A DNA stretch of 64,000 bases from Aquamicrobium sp. LC103 (GCF_001014615.2 NZ_LBCQ02000006.1:248001-312000), one strand, 5' to 3'. Shown: positions 12,019 through 21,667, counted from the stretch's first letter. Numbers and translations: made by a program. The notes: a model not told the origin generated them from the letters alone.

Positions 12019-12909
12019 CTATTCCGCGGCGAGCGGCATGCCGTGGAAGCTGTAGTCGGGCAGCGCCATGATGTCGGCGGTGAACCGGGCGAGGTCGGTC
12101 GCAAGCGCCCCGAAGCCACTGGTCTTCTCGAACGTCTTCTCGTTCATGTAGAGGCCGCGATTCACCTCGATCTGCAGCGCGTGGAGCCCCTTGGCCGGGC
12201 GGCCGTAATGCTCGGTGATGAAGCCGCCCGCGTAGGGCTTGTTGTGCGCCACCGTGTAGCCCATCGCGGTGAGCAACCCGATCGCCGCGTCCGAAAGCGC
12301 CGACGAGCAGGCGACGCCGAACCTGTCGCCGATGATGAAGTCCGGCCTGATGCCGCTGTCGCCGAGCCGCACGCTCGCCGGCATGGAATGGCAGTCGATG
12401 AGCACCGCATAGCCGAAAGCCGCATGCGTCTCGGCCAGCAGGTGCTTCAGGCATTCGTGATAGGGCTTGTAGACCACTTCGACCCGGCACATCGCCTCGC
12501 TGAGGCTCAGCTTGCCGGAATAGATCTCCTGGCCTTCGCCGACGAGGCGCGGCACCGTGCCGAGCCCGCCGGCAACGCGGGCGGAACGTGTGTTCGCGTA
12601 AGGCGGAACCGGCTCCGCGAACATGCGGGGATCGAGTTCCCACGGCTCCCGGTTCACGTCGAGATAGGCGCGCGGAAAATTCGCCGCGAGCATGGGCGCC
12701 CCCAGCGCCACGGCGCCCGCGAACAATTCGTCGACGTAGCAATCCTCCGACCGGCGGATGCCGTTCGCGTCGAGGCGCGTCATGGCCAGGAAGCGCTCGG
12801 GATAGAACCTGCCGCTGTGCGGGGAATTGAAAACGAAGGGCACGCGCTGCTCGGCGGCGCATCGGGTGGCGAATGGCGGCGTTGCCGCGAAATCGGAGGC
12901 TGCCGTCAT
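12019..12909 (-). CDS. N-formylglutamate amidohydrolase family protein
   Basis: The family (PF05013) hydrolyses N-formyl-L-glutamate to glutamate and formate, the last step of one histidine-degradation route. The 296-residue product shows F-N-S-P-H-S-G-R near residue 30, D-V-N-R-E-P-W-E-L near 85, and L-I-D-C-H-S-M-P near 170, the conserved His/Asp/Glu metal-site blocks. The start at 12909 begins family-like sequence; the frame is open 41 codons further with no support. No hut genes are near, so it may act on another N-acyl amino acid. Its stop lies 17 bases from the end of the convergent sRNA terminator. Confidence 0.88.
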   Translation of the reverse strand: MTAASDFAATPPFATRCAAEQRVPFVFNSPHSGRFYPERFLAMTRLDANGIRRSEDCYVDELFAGAVALGAPMLAANFPRAYLDVNREPWELDPRMFAEPVPPYANTRSARVAGGLGTVPRLVGEGQEIYSGKLSLSEAMCRVEVVYKPYHECLKHLLAETHAAFGYAVLIDCHSMPASVRLGDSGIRPDFIIGDRFGVACSSALSDAAIGLLTAMGYTVAHNKPYAGGFITEHYGRPAKGLHALQIEVNRGLYMNEKTFEKTSGFGALATDLARFTADIMALPDYSFHGMPLAAE

Positions 12910-13131
12910 TGATGCATGAAAACCCGTACTTCGTTGTCCTGACCCTGGAAAACTGCCATCTGGCGTGGCCCATGTCCAGAGCGCCGAGCAGTCAAATACT
13001 TGTGCTGGAGCCGCTGTCGCCCGACTTTCCACGGGTCCGCATTCACTTGATGTTTACCATCGGCTTCTCATATAGCGGGATGGTTAACGGGGCCCGGTCG
13101 CGGGCCTCATGATTTGATTCGGACGGAGCCG

Positions 13132-13494
13132 ATGGCAAGAATTCTGCTGGCTGAAGACGACGAGGACATGCGCCGGTTCCTGGTCAAGGCGCTGGAGCGG
13201 GCCGGTTATGACGTAAGCGATTTCGACAATGGCGCGAGTGCCTATGAGCGCCTGCGCGAGGAGCCCTTCTCGCTGCTTCTCACCGACATCGTCATGCCGG
13301 AGATGGACGGCATCGAGCTGGCGCGCCGTGCGACCGAGATCGATCCCGACCTGAAGGTGATGTTCATCACCGGCTTCGCCGCCGTCGCGCTGAACCCGGA
13401 TTCCAAGGCTCCCAAGGACGCAAAGGTGCTTTCCAAGCCGTTCCACCTGCGCGAGCTGGTGAGCGAGGTGGAGAAGCTGCTGCACGCGGCCTGA
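13132..13494 (+). CDS. cpdR: CpdR-type single-domain response regulator
   Basis: A 120-residue receiver domain with no output domain. The acidic pair D9-D10, phosphoacceptor Asp52 (L-L-T-D-I-V-M-P) and Lys102 (S-K-P-F) are intact. The opening M-A-R-I-L-L-A-E-D-D-E-D-M-R-R-F-L is the signature of CpdR, which in its unphosphorylated form brings ClpXP to the cell pole to degrade CtrA and other cell-cycle proteins. In rhizobia it receives phosphate through the CckA-ChpT relay. The start at 13132 has CGGAG 6 bases upstream; the in-frame ATG six codons earlier is less likely. Monocistronic, with tRNA-Val downstream. Confidence 0.93.
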   Translation: MARILLAEDDEDMRRFLVKALERAGYDVSDFDNGASAYERLREEPFSLLLTDIVMPEMDGIELARRATEIDPDLKVMFITGFAAVALNPDSKAPKDAKVLSKPFHLRELVSEVEKLLHAA

Positions 13495-13599
13495 GAGGTT
13501 TTCCGCCTTTCTTCCCCACGGTTGTTTCATACGAGGGAAAACAGGCGGATTTCGCTATTGACGCCGGCGCATGTTCTGTGGTGTATGCGCGGCGCGGAT

Positions 13600-13674
<75 letters not shown>

Positions 13675-13828
13675 TCCGAACTCCCTGGAATTTCAAGGCG
13701 TTAGACCACGCCGGACAAGCGGCTATTTCGACCGACATACACGGTTCGGGCGCATACGCACTCCGCCGAACGGAGCATTGAATTGCACGCTCCACCATGG
13801 CGCAAGCTTCGACGTGTATCTCGCGTCC

Positions 13829-14623
13829 ATGCGTACCTTGCTCATAAATCTGGATGCATCTATCGAACGCTTGCGCCGTATGGAGGAAGCCCTCGGCGCG
13901 GCCGGCATCACCTTCGAAAGGGTTTCCGCCGTCGATGCGCGGCAATGGCCGCGCGAGGACATGGATGTATGGATCGGCGCGAACTGCCCGCGGTATCCGA
14001 TGGGCGGCGAACTCGGTTGCTATCTCAGCCACCGAAGATGCTGGGAGTTCATCGCAGAGGGGGAGGACGAATTCGCGCTCGTTCTCGAGGACGATGTCGT
14101 TCTCAGTGCGTTGGCCGGCGCCGTGCTAAGGGACCCTCGCCTGCTGATCCCTGGCGCCGACCTTATCCGCCTCGAATCCTGGTCCATGAAGGTCTGGGTC
14201 GACCGTCGGGACGGCATCAAACTGGCGAGCGGCCACGAAGTCAAACGCTTGCGTTCGGGCATAATCGGCGCGGCTGCCTATGTGCTTTCCCGGAGAGGCG
14301 CCCAAAAGCTGCTCGAACTGTCTCCGAGATATTCGCATCCCGTCGATCTTCTGATCTATTTCGAGCTGGTCGAGCGCTGCAACATGTGGACGCTGGTTCC
14401 CAGCGTTTTCACCCAGCTTCGACATATCGACGACGCGATATCGGCAGGCCCTTTCGTAAGCACCATCAGCCCGACCTTTCACAAGGAACGCAAATCCTTG
14501 AAGCAAAGGGTCGCAAGCGAGTGCCGCAACCTCTATCGCCGGCTGGTGAGAACGGCGATGGGGCAGCAGCGGGCGCGGGGCGACGCTGAGATTTTCGTCG
14601 AAGCAAATCGCGAAACCGCGTAG
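13829..14623 (+). CDS. Glycosyltransferase family 25 (LPS biosynthesis type)
   Basis: The 264-residue product has the GT25 layout: M-R-T-L-L-I-N-L-D at the start, E-L-G-C-Y-L-S-H near 61-68, and L-V-L-E-D-D-V-V with the metal-binding acidic motif at 87-89. Later come G-A-A-A-Y-V-L-S-R-R-G-A-Q-K-L-L and P-V-D, all usual for LgtB/LpsA-type enzymes that add galactose or related sugars to lipooligosaccharide. The start at 13829 fits the family; a TTG at 13778 would add 17 residues. The gene stands alone after tRNA-Val, without other surface-polysaccharide genes, as often seen for acquired GT25 genes next to tRNAs. Confidence 0.85.
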   Translation: MRTLLINLDASIERLRRMEEALGAAGITFERVSAVDARQWPREDMDVWIGANCPRYPMGGELGCYLSHRRCWEFIAEGEDEFALVLEDDVVLSALAGAVLRDPRLLIPGADLIRLESWSMKVWVDRRDGIKLASGHEVKRLRSGIIGAAAYVLSRRGAQKLLELSPRYSHPVDLLIYFELVERCNMWTLVPSVFTQLRHIDDAISAGPFVSTISPTFHKERKSLKQRVASECRNLYRRLVRTAMGQQRARGDAEIFVEANRETA

Positions 14624-14673
14624 TCGTGCGGACGGAATGCAGGCCGCACCGTTGTCGCTCTCGCAGGATACCC

Positions 14674-15735
14674 TCACGCGTCGAGGATGAGCACGTCCTC
14701 CGGCGCGAAATTGACCGCTGCCGTCTCGCCAACGACGGGCGGCGGCGTCGAGGGCGTGTTGAACGTGTCGAGCGAAATGCGGTCGCCGCCGACGTCGACG
14801 TTCACGCGGATCACCGAGCCGAGGAAGCTCACGTCGCGGACCTTGCCCTCGAGCCGCGCGGAACGGCCGTCGGCCGCCGCGAGCGAGACCGCTTCGGGCC
14901 GCAGCGCAACCGAGATCGGGTCGCCCGCCTTGCGCTCGGGCAATTGCCGGCCGAGGTCGATCTTCGCTCGGCCGATCTCGACCATGCCGTGCGTCGGGTC
15001 GGCGACGACGGCGCGCAACAGGTTCAACGTGCCGACGAAGGAGGCGACGAAGCGCGTCGCCGGCCGGTTGTAGATGTCGAACGGCGCTCCGATCTGCTCG
15101 GCCCTCCCCTCGTTCATCACCACGATGCGGTCCGACATGGAGAGCGCTTCCTCCTGGTCGTGCGTTACATAGATGGTGGTGATGCCGAGCTTGTTCTGGA
15201 TGGCGCGGATCTCCTCGCGCAGCGAGACGCGGATCTTCGCATCGAGCGCGGAAAGCGGCTCGTCGAGAAGCAGCACCTTCGGCTTGATCGCCAGCGCGCG
15301 CGCCAGAGCGACACGCTGCTGCTGGCCGCCGGAAAGCTGGAACGGATAGCGCGAGCCGAGGTGGTCGAGCTTGATGAGGCCGAGCATCTCCTTGACCGTG
15401 GCGTCGATCTCCGCTTTCGGGCGGCCCGCCACCTTCAGCCCGAACGCCACGTTCTGGTCCACCGTCATGTTGGGAAACAGCGCATAGGCCTGGAACACCA
15501 TGCCGATGTTGCGCTGGTTCGGCTTCAGGTCGACCACGTCCCTGCCGTCGATGCGGATCATGCCGGACGACGGCGCCTCGAAGCCGGCGATCATGCGCAG
15601 CGTCGTCGTCTTGCCGCAGCCGCTCGGGCCGAGGAACGAGATGAACTCGCCGCGTTCGACCGAAAGGTTGAAGTTCTTCACCACGCGAAGCCCGGCGAAG
15701 TCCTTCTGCAAATCGTTGATTTCGAGATAGGCCAT
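14674..15735 (-). CDS. ABC importer ATPase, PotA/FbpC/PhnT-like
   Basis: The 353-residue ATPase powers the importer encoded by the next three genes. Walker A G-P-S-G-C-G-K-T-T is at 36-44, the signature L-S-G-G-Q-Q-Q-R near 134-141 and Walker B L-L-L-D-E-P-L-S-A-L-D near 154-164. The C-terminal about 110 residues form a TOBE domain (V-A-L-R-P-E-A-V-S...F-A-P-E-D). This architecture belongs to the polyamine/Fe3+/2-aminoethylphosphonate family. It is the last gene of the operon, starting 3 bases after the preceding permease stop. The substrate is best judged from the binding protein and remains open. Confidence 0.92.
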   Translation of the reverse strand: MAYLEINDLQKDFAGLRVVKNFNLSVERGEFISFLGPSGCGKTTTLRMIAGFEAPSSGMIRIDGRDVVDLKPNQRNIGMVFQAYALFPNMTVDQNVAFGLKVAGRPKAEIDATVKEMLGLIKLDHLGSRYPFQLSGGQQQRVALARALAIKPKVLLLDEPLSALDAKIRVSLREEIRAIQNKLGITTIYVTHDQEEALSMSDRIVVMNEGRAEQIGAPFDIYNRPATRFVASFVGTLNLLRAVVADPTHGMVEIGRAKIDLGRQLPERKAGDPISVALRPEAVSLAAADGRSARLEGKVRDVSFLGSVIRVNVDVGGDRISLDTFNTPSTPPPVVGETAAVNFAPEDVLILDA

Positions 15736-15738
15736 GGC

Positions 15739-16527
15739 TCAGCGCTTTGCGAAGGTGTGTTTCTGGAAACGTGTGACGAGCTGGATCAGACCCATGCAGA
15801 CCCAGGTGATGGAGAACGCGATGACCGCGAGCGCCGCCGGCTCGTATGCGCGGTTGGCGCCGACGAGCTGCAGGTATGGCCCGAAGGCCGGCCGGTTGAG
15901 GAGAGCGGCAAGCACGAATTCGCCGATGACGATCGCGAAGGTCAGGAACGCGCCGGACAGGACCGCGACCAGCACGTTGGGCAGGATTACGCGCGTCATG
16001 ATCGTCAGCCAGCCGGCGCCGAGGCTCTCGGCCGCCTCCGTCAGCGTGCGCACGTCGATCGCCCTGAGGCCGGTATCGACCGCGCGATACATGTAGGGCA
16101 GCGCCAGCACGACGTAACCGAACATCAGGAGAAGGTTGGTGCCCCAGGCCGAGCCGGTGAGCGGCAGGAACGACGAGGTGTTGTAGAGCCGGATATAGCC
16201 GAACACGATGACGATCGGCGGAATGACCAGCGGCAGCAGCGTGATGAACTCGATGATCGGCCGCCAGCGGCGAAGCTTGAGCTGCACCCAGTAGGCGGTC
16301 GGCACCACGAGCAGCACGCCGACGATGATCGTGGCGACCGCCATTGCCACGGAATAGCTGAAGGTCGCCTGGAAGCGCGGATCGCCCAGCACGACGCGGT
16401 ATGCGTCGAGGCTGTATTCGCCGCGGCGCATGCGCAGCGAGAATTCCAGCGTGCCGATCAGCGGCAGCGCGAAATAGAGAATGCCGAAGAAGAGCGCGAG
16501 CCAGGACCAGAAACGGTTGATCTTCAT
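15739..16527 (-). CDS. ABC importer permease 2 (PotC/PhnV-like)
   Basis: The 262-residue inner-membrane protein has about six hydrophobic segments and the cytoplasmic E-A-A-E-S-L-G-A-G-W loop that docks to the ATPase. It starts at 16527 with an ATGA overlap on the preceding permease stop. An open frame continuing upstream overlaps that permease in another frame and is not coding. PF00528 permease, the second of a heterodimer. Confidence 0.93.
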   Translation of the reverse strand: MKINRFWSWLALFFGILYFALPLIGTLEFSLRMRRGEYSLDAYRVVLGDPRFQATFSYSVAMAVATIIVGVLLVVPTAYWVQLKLRRWRPIIEFITLLPLVIPPIVIVFGYIRLYNTSSFLPLTGSAWGTNLLLMFGYVVLALPYMYRAVDTGLRAIDVRTLTEAAESLGAGWLTIMTRVILPNVLVAVLSGAFLTFAIVIGEFVLAALLNRPAFGPYLQLVGANRAYEPAALAVIAFSITWVCMGLIQLVTRFQKHTFAKR

Positions 16528-17417
16528 TTGATCCACCGTTCGCTGCGGGTACGCATCCAGATATAGAGGCCGTTGGCGATGCCGGTCACCACGATCATGC
16601 CGAAGGCGAGCGCGTAGCCGAGATGCGGATCCTGCAGCACGTCGCCGCGTATCTGCGCGAAGAGCAGGATCGGAACGATCGACAGCGAGCTGCCGGTGAG
16701 CGCATAGGCGGTGGCCACCGCGCCGAAGGAATTGGCGAAGAGCAGCGCCAGCGTGCCGAGCAGCGTCGGCCACAGGATGGGCAGTGCCACCATGCGCCAA
16801 TATTGGAAACTCGAGGCGCCGAGGATCGACGCCGCCTCGCGCCATTCCCGCTTCAGCCCGTCGAGCGCCGGGGTGACGATCAGGATCATCAGCGGGATCT
16901 GGAAGAAGAGATAGGTGATCGTCAGACCCCAGAACGAAAGCAGGTTGAAGCCCATCGCATAGATGTTGACGCCGAACCATTCGCGCAGCAGCACGGTAAC
17001 GAGCCCGAGCCGCCCGAGCGTCGCCAGGAAGGCGAAGGCAAGCGGCACGCCGGCAAAGTTCGAGGCGACGCCGGAAAAGGTCAGAAGCGGCGCGCGTATC
17101 CAGGCGGGCAGCCCGCCAAGAACCACCGACGCCGCTATCAGGAAGCCGATCAGGCAGCCGAGAAAGGCCGAGGCGAGACTGATGCGGATCGATATCCAGT
17201 AGGCCGACAGGATCGACGGCTGAAACAGGTTGAAGATGTTCTGAAGCGTGAACTCGCCGGTGCGCGTCTGAAACGCGCCGATGACGATGTTGAGCGTGGG
17301 CAGCAGCAGGAAAAGCAGGGCGAAGAGCATGAACGGCAGGATGCCGAGCCATGCGAACGTCATCCGCTGCCGGCCTGACGCGCCGAGCGCCGTTGCCGCC
17401 GTGGTAGTGTCCGCCAT
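16524..17417 (-). CDS. ABC importer permease 1 (PotB/PhnU-like)
   Basis: The 297-residue permease has a short polar N-terminus, then about six to seven membrane segments beginning F-A-W-L-G-I-L-P-F-M-L-F. The coupling loop E-A-A-S-I-L-G-A-S-S lies near residue 190. It pairs with the adjacent permease, with which it shares an ATGA overlap. The binding-protein gene lies 83 bases upstream, a gap commonly seen where the binding protein is expressed more highly. Confidence 0.93.
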   Translation of the reverse strand: MADTTTAATALGASGRQRMTFAWLGILPFMLFALLFLLLPTLNIVIGAFQTRTGEFTLQNIFNLFQPSILSAYWISIRISLASAFLGCLIGFLIAASVVLGGLPAWIRAPLLTFSGVASNFAGVPLAFAFLATLGRLGLVTVLLREWFGVNIYAMGFNLLSFWGLTITYLFFQIPLMILIVTPALDGLKREWREAASILGASSFQYWRMVALPILWPTLLGTLALLFANSFGAVATAYALTGSSLSIVPILLFAQIRGDVLQDPHLGYALAFGMIVVTGIANGLYIWMRTRSERWIK

Positions 17418-17500
17418 CGCGGCCCGTACCCCTCAGTGTCGTTTTCGTTGTTATTGGGAAGCGCCCGCCGCACGGACGGGCGCTTCCGCTTCGCGCGTCT

Positions 17501-18607
17501 TTACTGGACGTTCGCGCCGACGACGCTGTCCCATTTCGACGTGATCACGCCCTTGGCCGATTCCTGCTGTTCGAGCGTCGGGAAAACCGCCTTCTCATAG
17601 GATTCGGCGGGCGGCAGCTTGTCGAGCAGATCCTGCGGCACCTTGCCGTTCTTCACCAGATCGTTGAAGCGGATCGGATGACAGTAGCCCTTGAGCCAGC
17701 CGAGCTGACCCTCGTCGGAGTAGAGGTACTCCATCCACAGCTTGGCCGCGTTCGGATGCGGCGCATGGGCGCTGATCGCCTGGACATAGACGCCGGCGAC
17801 CACGCCGCTCTTCGGCACCACCACCTCGACCGGCGGATTGCCGGCCAGCGTGTCGCGGCCGGTGAGCGCATTGTAGTCCCAGTTGATGACGATCGGCGTC
17901 GCTCCCTGCGCGAGCGTGCCCGTCTTGCCGATCACCGGCACGAAATTGCCCGCCTTGTTCATCTCAGCGAAATAGTTGAGCCCGGCGTCGGCGGCGGCCT
18001 CGCCCGCGGCGGCACCGGTCGAGAGACCCGCGGCCTGCACCGCCAGGATCGCCTGGTTCGAAGCACGCGGATCGCCAGCCAGCGCGACGCTGTTGGCGTA
18101 TTCCGGCTTCAGCAGGTCGGCCCAGTCCTGCGGCACGTTCTCGACGAGGTCGGTGTTCACCGCGAACGAAAGGACGCCGTAGTAGTCGCCATACCAGTGA
18201 CCTTCCGCATCCTTGGCATCGTCCGGGATCGTGTCCCAGGTCGAGACCTTGTAGGGCTGGGTAAGGCCTTCATCCTTGGCCGCCGGACCGAACGCGAAGC
18301 CGACGTCGATGACGTCGGGAGCCTGCGGGCCCTTGTTGTCCTTGTTGGCCTTGATCGCCTCCAGCTCGTCCTGCGAACCGGCATCCGGGTTGAGCTCGTT
18401 GACGGTGATTTCGGGATATTTCGCCTTGAAGCCGGCGATGACATCGCCGTAGCCGCACCAGTCGTGCGGCAACGCGATCGTCGTGAGCATGCCTTCGGCC
18501 TTCGCCGCCGCTTCCAGTTCCGCGATGTCCTGCGCGGACGAGAGGGCCGTCGAAACCATCAGCGCTGCTGCCGTGATCGACAGCGCGGTTCCGGTGCGTT
18601 TGAGCAT
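17501..18607 (-). CDS. ABC importer periplasmic substrate-binding protein
   Basis: The 368-residue product has a signal peptide (M-L-K-R-T-G-T-A-L-S... to A-L-S-S-A-Q-D, cut near residue 26) and a two-lobe binding fold of the PotD/AfuA class. The start at 18607 has GGAGA upstream; nine further in-frame codons lack support. Motifs such as W-Y-G-D-Y-Y-G-V-L-S-F-A-V-N near 130 and W-D-Y-N-A-L near 230 line the likely pocket. No Tyr-Tyr iron ligand pair typical of FbpA could be identified with certainty, so polyamine, phosphonate or another small organic ion is as likely as iron. First gene of the four-gene operon. Confidence 0.88.
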   Translation of the reverse strand: MLKRTGTALSITAAALMVSTALSSAQDIAELEAAAKAEGMLTTIALPHDWCGYGDVIAGFKAKYPEITVNELNPDAGSQDELEAIKANKDNKGPQAPDVIDVGFAFGPAAKDEGLTQPYKVSTWDTIPDDAKDAEGHWYGDYYGVLSFAVNTDLVENVPQDWADLLKPEYANSVALAGDPRASNQAILAVQAAGLSTGAAAGEAAADAGLNYFAEMNKAGNFVPVIGKTGTLAQGATPIVINWDYNALTGRDTLAGNPPVEVVVPKSGVVAGVYVQAISAHAPHPNAAKLWMEYLYSDEGQLGWLKGYCHPIRFNDLVKNGKVPQDLLDKLPPAESYEKAVFPTLEQQESAKGVITSKWDSVVGANVQ

Positions 18608-18822
18608 TTTGTCTCTCCGTTTAACTGACGCCAAATGACGCCTGCGATGCGGTTAGCGATGTCATGTGACAGGTAGATGAATACTCGACCCGCAACGCCC
18701 GCGGCCCGAAAAGTTAACTACGTTTGTCTGACTTCGGCAATCTGCCCAAGTTGTTTTCCGGCTAATAATTTAGGCGCATCTCCTTTCTTCTTCACCCTTG
18801 CAAGACAAGGCCCGAAACCCCG

Positions 18823-19995
18823 TCAGGAAGTGCCTTCCAGCGCCTGGTCCAGCAAAGCGAGCGCCGCCTTCTTGGTCAGTTTCACCGGATTGCCGCCGGC
18901 CGTCGGATCGACGATCGCCATCTCGGCGATCAGCGTCTTCCGTTTCTTGTCCATTTCCAGCCCCTTGATCAGGCCGGGAAGCGTGTTCGGCACCTTCAGC
19001 TCCTTCCTGAGCTTCAGGATCGCCTTCATGAAACCGTCGAAGCCGCCCTTGATGCCGCAATAGGCGGCAAGCCGCGCGATCCGCTCCTCGACCGCCTCGC
19101 GATTGAACGCCAGCACATAGGGCATGAAGACGGCATTGGTCATGCCGTGATGCGTGTCGTAGAGCGAGCCGATCGGGTGCGACAGCGAGTGGATGGCGCC
19201 GAGGCCCTTCTGGAAGGCGGTGGCGCCCATCGCGGCAGCCGACATCATGTTCGCCCGCGCCGTCAGATCCTTTCCATCGGCGTAGGCTTTCGGCAGGTTC
19301 TCGAAGACGAGCCGGATGCCTTCCACGGAGATGCCGTCGGCCATCGGATGGTAGCCCGGCGCGCAATAGGCTTCCAGGCAATGCGCCAGCGCGTCCATGC
19401 CGGTGCCGGCGGTGATGAAGGGCGGCATGCCGACGGTCAGTTCCGGATCCGCGATCACGATCGCCGGCAGCATCCTAGGGTGGAAGATAACCTTCTTGGT
19501 GTGGCTCGCCTCATGGGTGATGACGCCCGCGCGTCCCACTTCCGAGCCGGTGCCGGCCGTGGTCGGCACGGCGACGATCGGCACGATGGCGTCGGCATTG
19601 GCTCGCGTCCACCAGTCGCCGACGTCCTCGAAATCCCACACCGGCCGCTTCTGCTGAGCCTGGAAAGCGATCAGCTTGCCGAGGTCGAGCGCCGAGCCGC
19701 CGCCGAAGGCGATGACGCCGTCATGCTTGCCCTTCCTGAAGACTTCTATGCCGGCGATGAGGTTCGTTTCCACCGGATTGGGCTGGACGTCGGAGAAGAC
19801 GCCGTAGGCGATCTTCGCATCGTCGAGCAGCTTCAGCGTCTTCGCGGTGACCGGAAGCTTGGCGAGACCAGGATCGGTGACGAAGAGCGGCTTCTTGATG
19901 CCGGTGGCGGCAAGCGTGTCCGGCAGTTCCGAGATGCGGCCCGCGCCGAAGCGGACTGTGGTGGGATAGTTCCATTTGGAGATGAGTTTGGACAT
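18823..19995 (-). CDS. Iron-containing alcohol dehydrogenase (group III)
   Basis: The 390-residue product is of the Fe-ADH family (PF00465), which reduces aldehydes or oxidises alcohols with NAD(P). G-G-G-S-A-L-D-L-G-K near 99-108 binds the nucleotide, T-T-A-G-T-G-S-E near 144-151 follows, and the metal site is built from D in G-M-D-A-L-A-H-C-L-E and the H-S-L-S-H-P segment near 265-270. It lies third in a row with an aldehyde dehydrogenase and a glutamine-synthetase-like ligase on the same strand, but is separated from them by a repeat element, so co-transcription is uncertain. A role in handling an amino-alcohol or its aldehyde is inference. Confidence 0.9.
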   Translation of the reverse strand: MSKLISKWNYPTTVRFGAGRISELPDTLAATGIKKPLFVTDPGLAKLPVTAKTLKLLDDAKIAYGVFSDVQPNPVETNLIAGIEVFRKGKHDGVIAFGGGSALDLGKLIAFQAQQKRPVWDFEDVGDWWTRANADAIVPIVAVPTTAGTGSEVGRAGVITHEASHTKKVIFHPRMLPAIVIADPELTVGMPPFITAGTGMDALAHCLEAYCAPGYHPMADGISVEGIRLVFENLPKAYADGKDLTARANMMSAAAMGATAFQKGLGAIHSLSHPIGSLYDTHHGMTNAVFMPYVLAFNREAVEERIARLAAYCGIKGGFDGFMKAILKLRKELKVPNTLPGLIKGLEMDKKRKTLIAEMAIVDPTAGGNPVKLTKKAALALLDQALEGTS

Positions 19996-20048
19996 GGGAG
20001 AGTCTTTCGAAAGCGAGAACTTGTTGTAGCAAGACGGAAAACAACAGC

Positions 20049-20227
20049 GTCATCCCGGAAACCGGAGCGAAGCGGAGATTATCCGGGATCTATCGAGCAG
20101 CGCGGCCGGCTCGCGGATACATGCGACGCTTCTGACACACGCAATGTTGAGGACCGGGCCACGCTTGTCGATTTTCGGACCAATGGGTCCCTGATAACCT
20201 TCGCTTCGCTTCGGTTTCCGGGATGAC
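20049..20227. repeat. RIME/MITE-like intergenic element with long terminal inverted repeats
   Basis: The two ends are inverted copies of about 45 bases that begin GTCATCCCGGAAACCG and differ at only a handful of positions. They enclose about 90 unrelated bases. The element fills the gap between the aldehyde dehydrogenase and Fe-alcohol dehydrogenase genes. It has no reading frame of note. Such GTCATCCCGG-headed palindromic units are widespread in rhizobial intergenic DNA. Only one copy occurs in this window. Confidence 0.7.
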
Positions 20228-20260
20228 GGCCCTCAACAACATAGCGGCTCATCTCGACCT

Positions 20261-21646
20261 CTAAATCTGCTCGCGCAGATGGTAGCTCTTCGGCCGCGTA
20301 AGGTTGTCGTAGCCGATCTGCGACAGGCCGGCGCCCTTGCCGGTGTCCTTGACGCCGGTCCACACCAGCGCCGGGTCGAGATAGTCGCAGCGGTTCATGA
20401 AAACGGTGCCGGTCTCGACGCGGTCGCCGATCGCGACCGCATGCTCGATGTCGCTGGTCCAGACCGACGCCGTCAGCCCGTAGGGGCTGTCGTTCATCAG
20501 CGCGATCGCCTCCTCGTCGTTGCGCACCTTCATTATGCCGACGATCGGACCGAAACTCTCCTCGCGCATGACGCTCATCTGATGATCGACGTCGGTCAGC
20601 ACCTCGGGCGCGAGATAGGGCGAGCCGGCCTTGTCCTGGTCGACCTTCATGTTGACATGCGCGGTCGCGCCCTTGCGCAGCGCCTCGGCCTTCTGCTCGC
20701 GGACGAGGTCGGCGAAGCGCGCCTGCGCCATCGGCCCCATCGTCGTCGCCTGATCGAGCGGATTGCCGACGACATAGTTCTTGGTCTCGGCGATGAAGCC
20801 CTCGACGAACTCGTCATAGACCTTCTCATGGACATAGACCCGCTCGATGCCACAGCAGCATTGACCGGAATTATAGAAGGCGCCGTCGACGAGATTCGCC
20901 ACCGCATGGTCGAGCTTGGCGTCCGGCAGCACATAGGCCGGATCCTTGCCGCCGAGCTCCAGGCCGAGCGTCATGAACGTGCCGGCGGCCGCCTTTTCGA
21001 TCGCGCGCCCGCCGGCGACCGACCCGGTGAAGTTCACATGGTCGATCTTGCCCGAGCCGAGCAGCTTCTCGGTCTGGGCGTGGTTCAGCACGATGTTCTG
21101 GAACACGCCCTTCGGCAGGCCCGCCTTGTCGAAGGCCTGTTGGAAACGTTCGCCGACGAGCAGCGTCTGCGCGGCATGCTTGAGGATCACGGTCGAACCC
21201 GCCATCAGCGCCGGAACGATGGTGTTGACCGCGGTGAGGTAAGGATAGTTCCATGGCGCGATCACCAGAACCACACCCAGCGGCTCCTTCTTCACATAGC
21301 GGCGGAAACCGTCTTTCGGGTTCGACGCCATCACCGGCTTCAGCGCGGCTTCAGCGATCTCGACCATGTAGCTGGTACGTTCCTTGACGCCGCCGAACTC
21401 GCCGCCGTAGCGCACCGGGCGGCCCATCTGCCAGGCGATCTCGGGCACGATCTCGTCGCTCATCGCAACCAGCGCCTCCAGCATCGCCAGCATGCAGCGG
21501 CCGCGCTCGGCGATCGAGGTCTTCGCCCATTCCACCTGAGCGGCCCTGGCGCGCTCGACCGCCGCGTTCACGGCCTGGTCCGTCGCGATCGGCCGTTCGG
21601 CATAGATCGAGCCGTCGACGGGAGATTTGAGTTTCACGGTTTCCAT
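20261..21646 (-). CDS. Aldehyde dehydrogenase family protein
   Basis: A 461-residue NAD(P)-dependent dehydrogenase that oxidises an aldehyde to its acid. P-W-N-Y-P near 130, the general base E in L-E-L-G-G-K-D near 230 and the nucleophile Cys in N-S-G-Q-C-C-C near 265 are all present. It lacks the extra N-terminal segment of 480-500-residue PuuC/GabD enzymes. It starts 21 bases after the glutamine-synthetase-like gene, so the two form an operon. That pairing recalls gamma-glutamylated amine pathways, where a ligase, an oxidase and an aldehyde dehydrogenase act in turn. Substrate not known. Confidence 0.92.
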   Translation of the reverse strand: METVKLKSPVDGSIYAERPIATDQAVNAAVERARAAQVEWAKTSIAERGRCMLAMLEALVAMSDEIVPEIAWQMGRPVRYGGEFGGVKERTSYMVEIAEAALKPVMASNPKDGFRRYVKKEPLGVVLVIAPWNYPYLTAVNTIVPALMAGSTVILKHAAQTLLVGERFQQAFDKAGLPKGVFQNIVLNHAQTEKLLGSGKIDHVNFTGSVAGGRAIEKAAAGTFMTLGLELGGKDPAYVLPDAKLDHAVANLVDGAFYNSGQCCCGIERVYVHEKVYDEFVEGFIAETKNYVVGNPLDQATTMGPMAQARFADLVREQKAEALRKGATAHVNMKVDQDKAGSPYLAPEVLTDVDHQMSVMREESFGPIVGIMKVRNDEEAIALMNDSPYGLTASVWTSDIEHAVAIGDRVETGTVFMNRCDYLDPALVWTGVKDTGKGAGLSQIGYDNLTRPKSYHLREQI

Positions 21647-21667
21647 CTGGAATCTCCGGTGGTGTTT

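Noticed and set aside
13040..13131. Possible CtrA sites upstream of cpdR
   Set aside because: TTAA half-sites occur but never at the seven-base spacing required.
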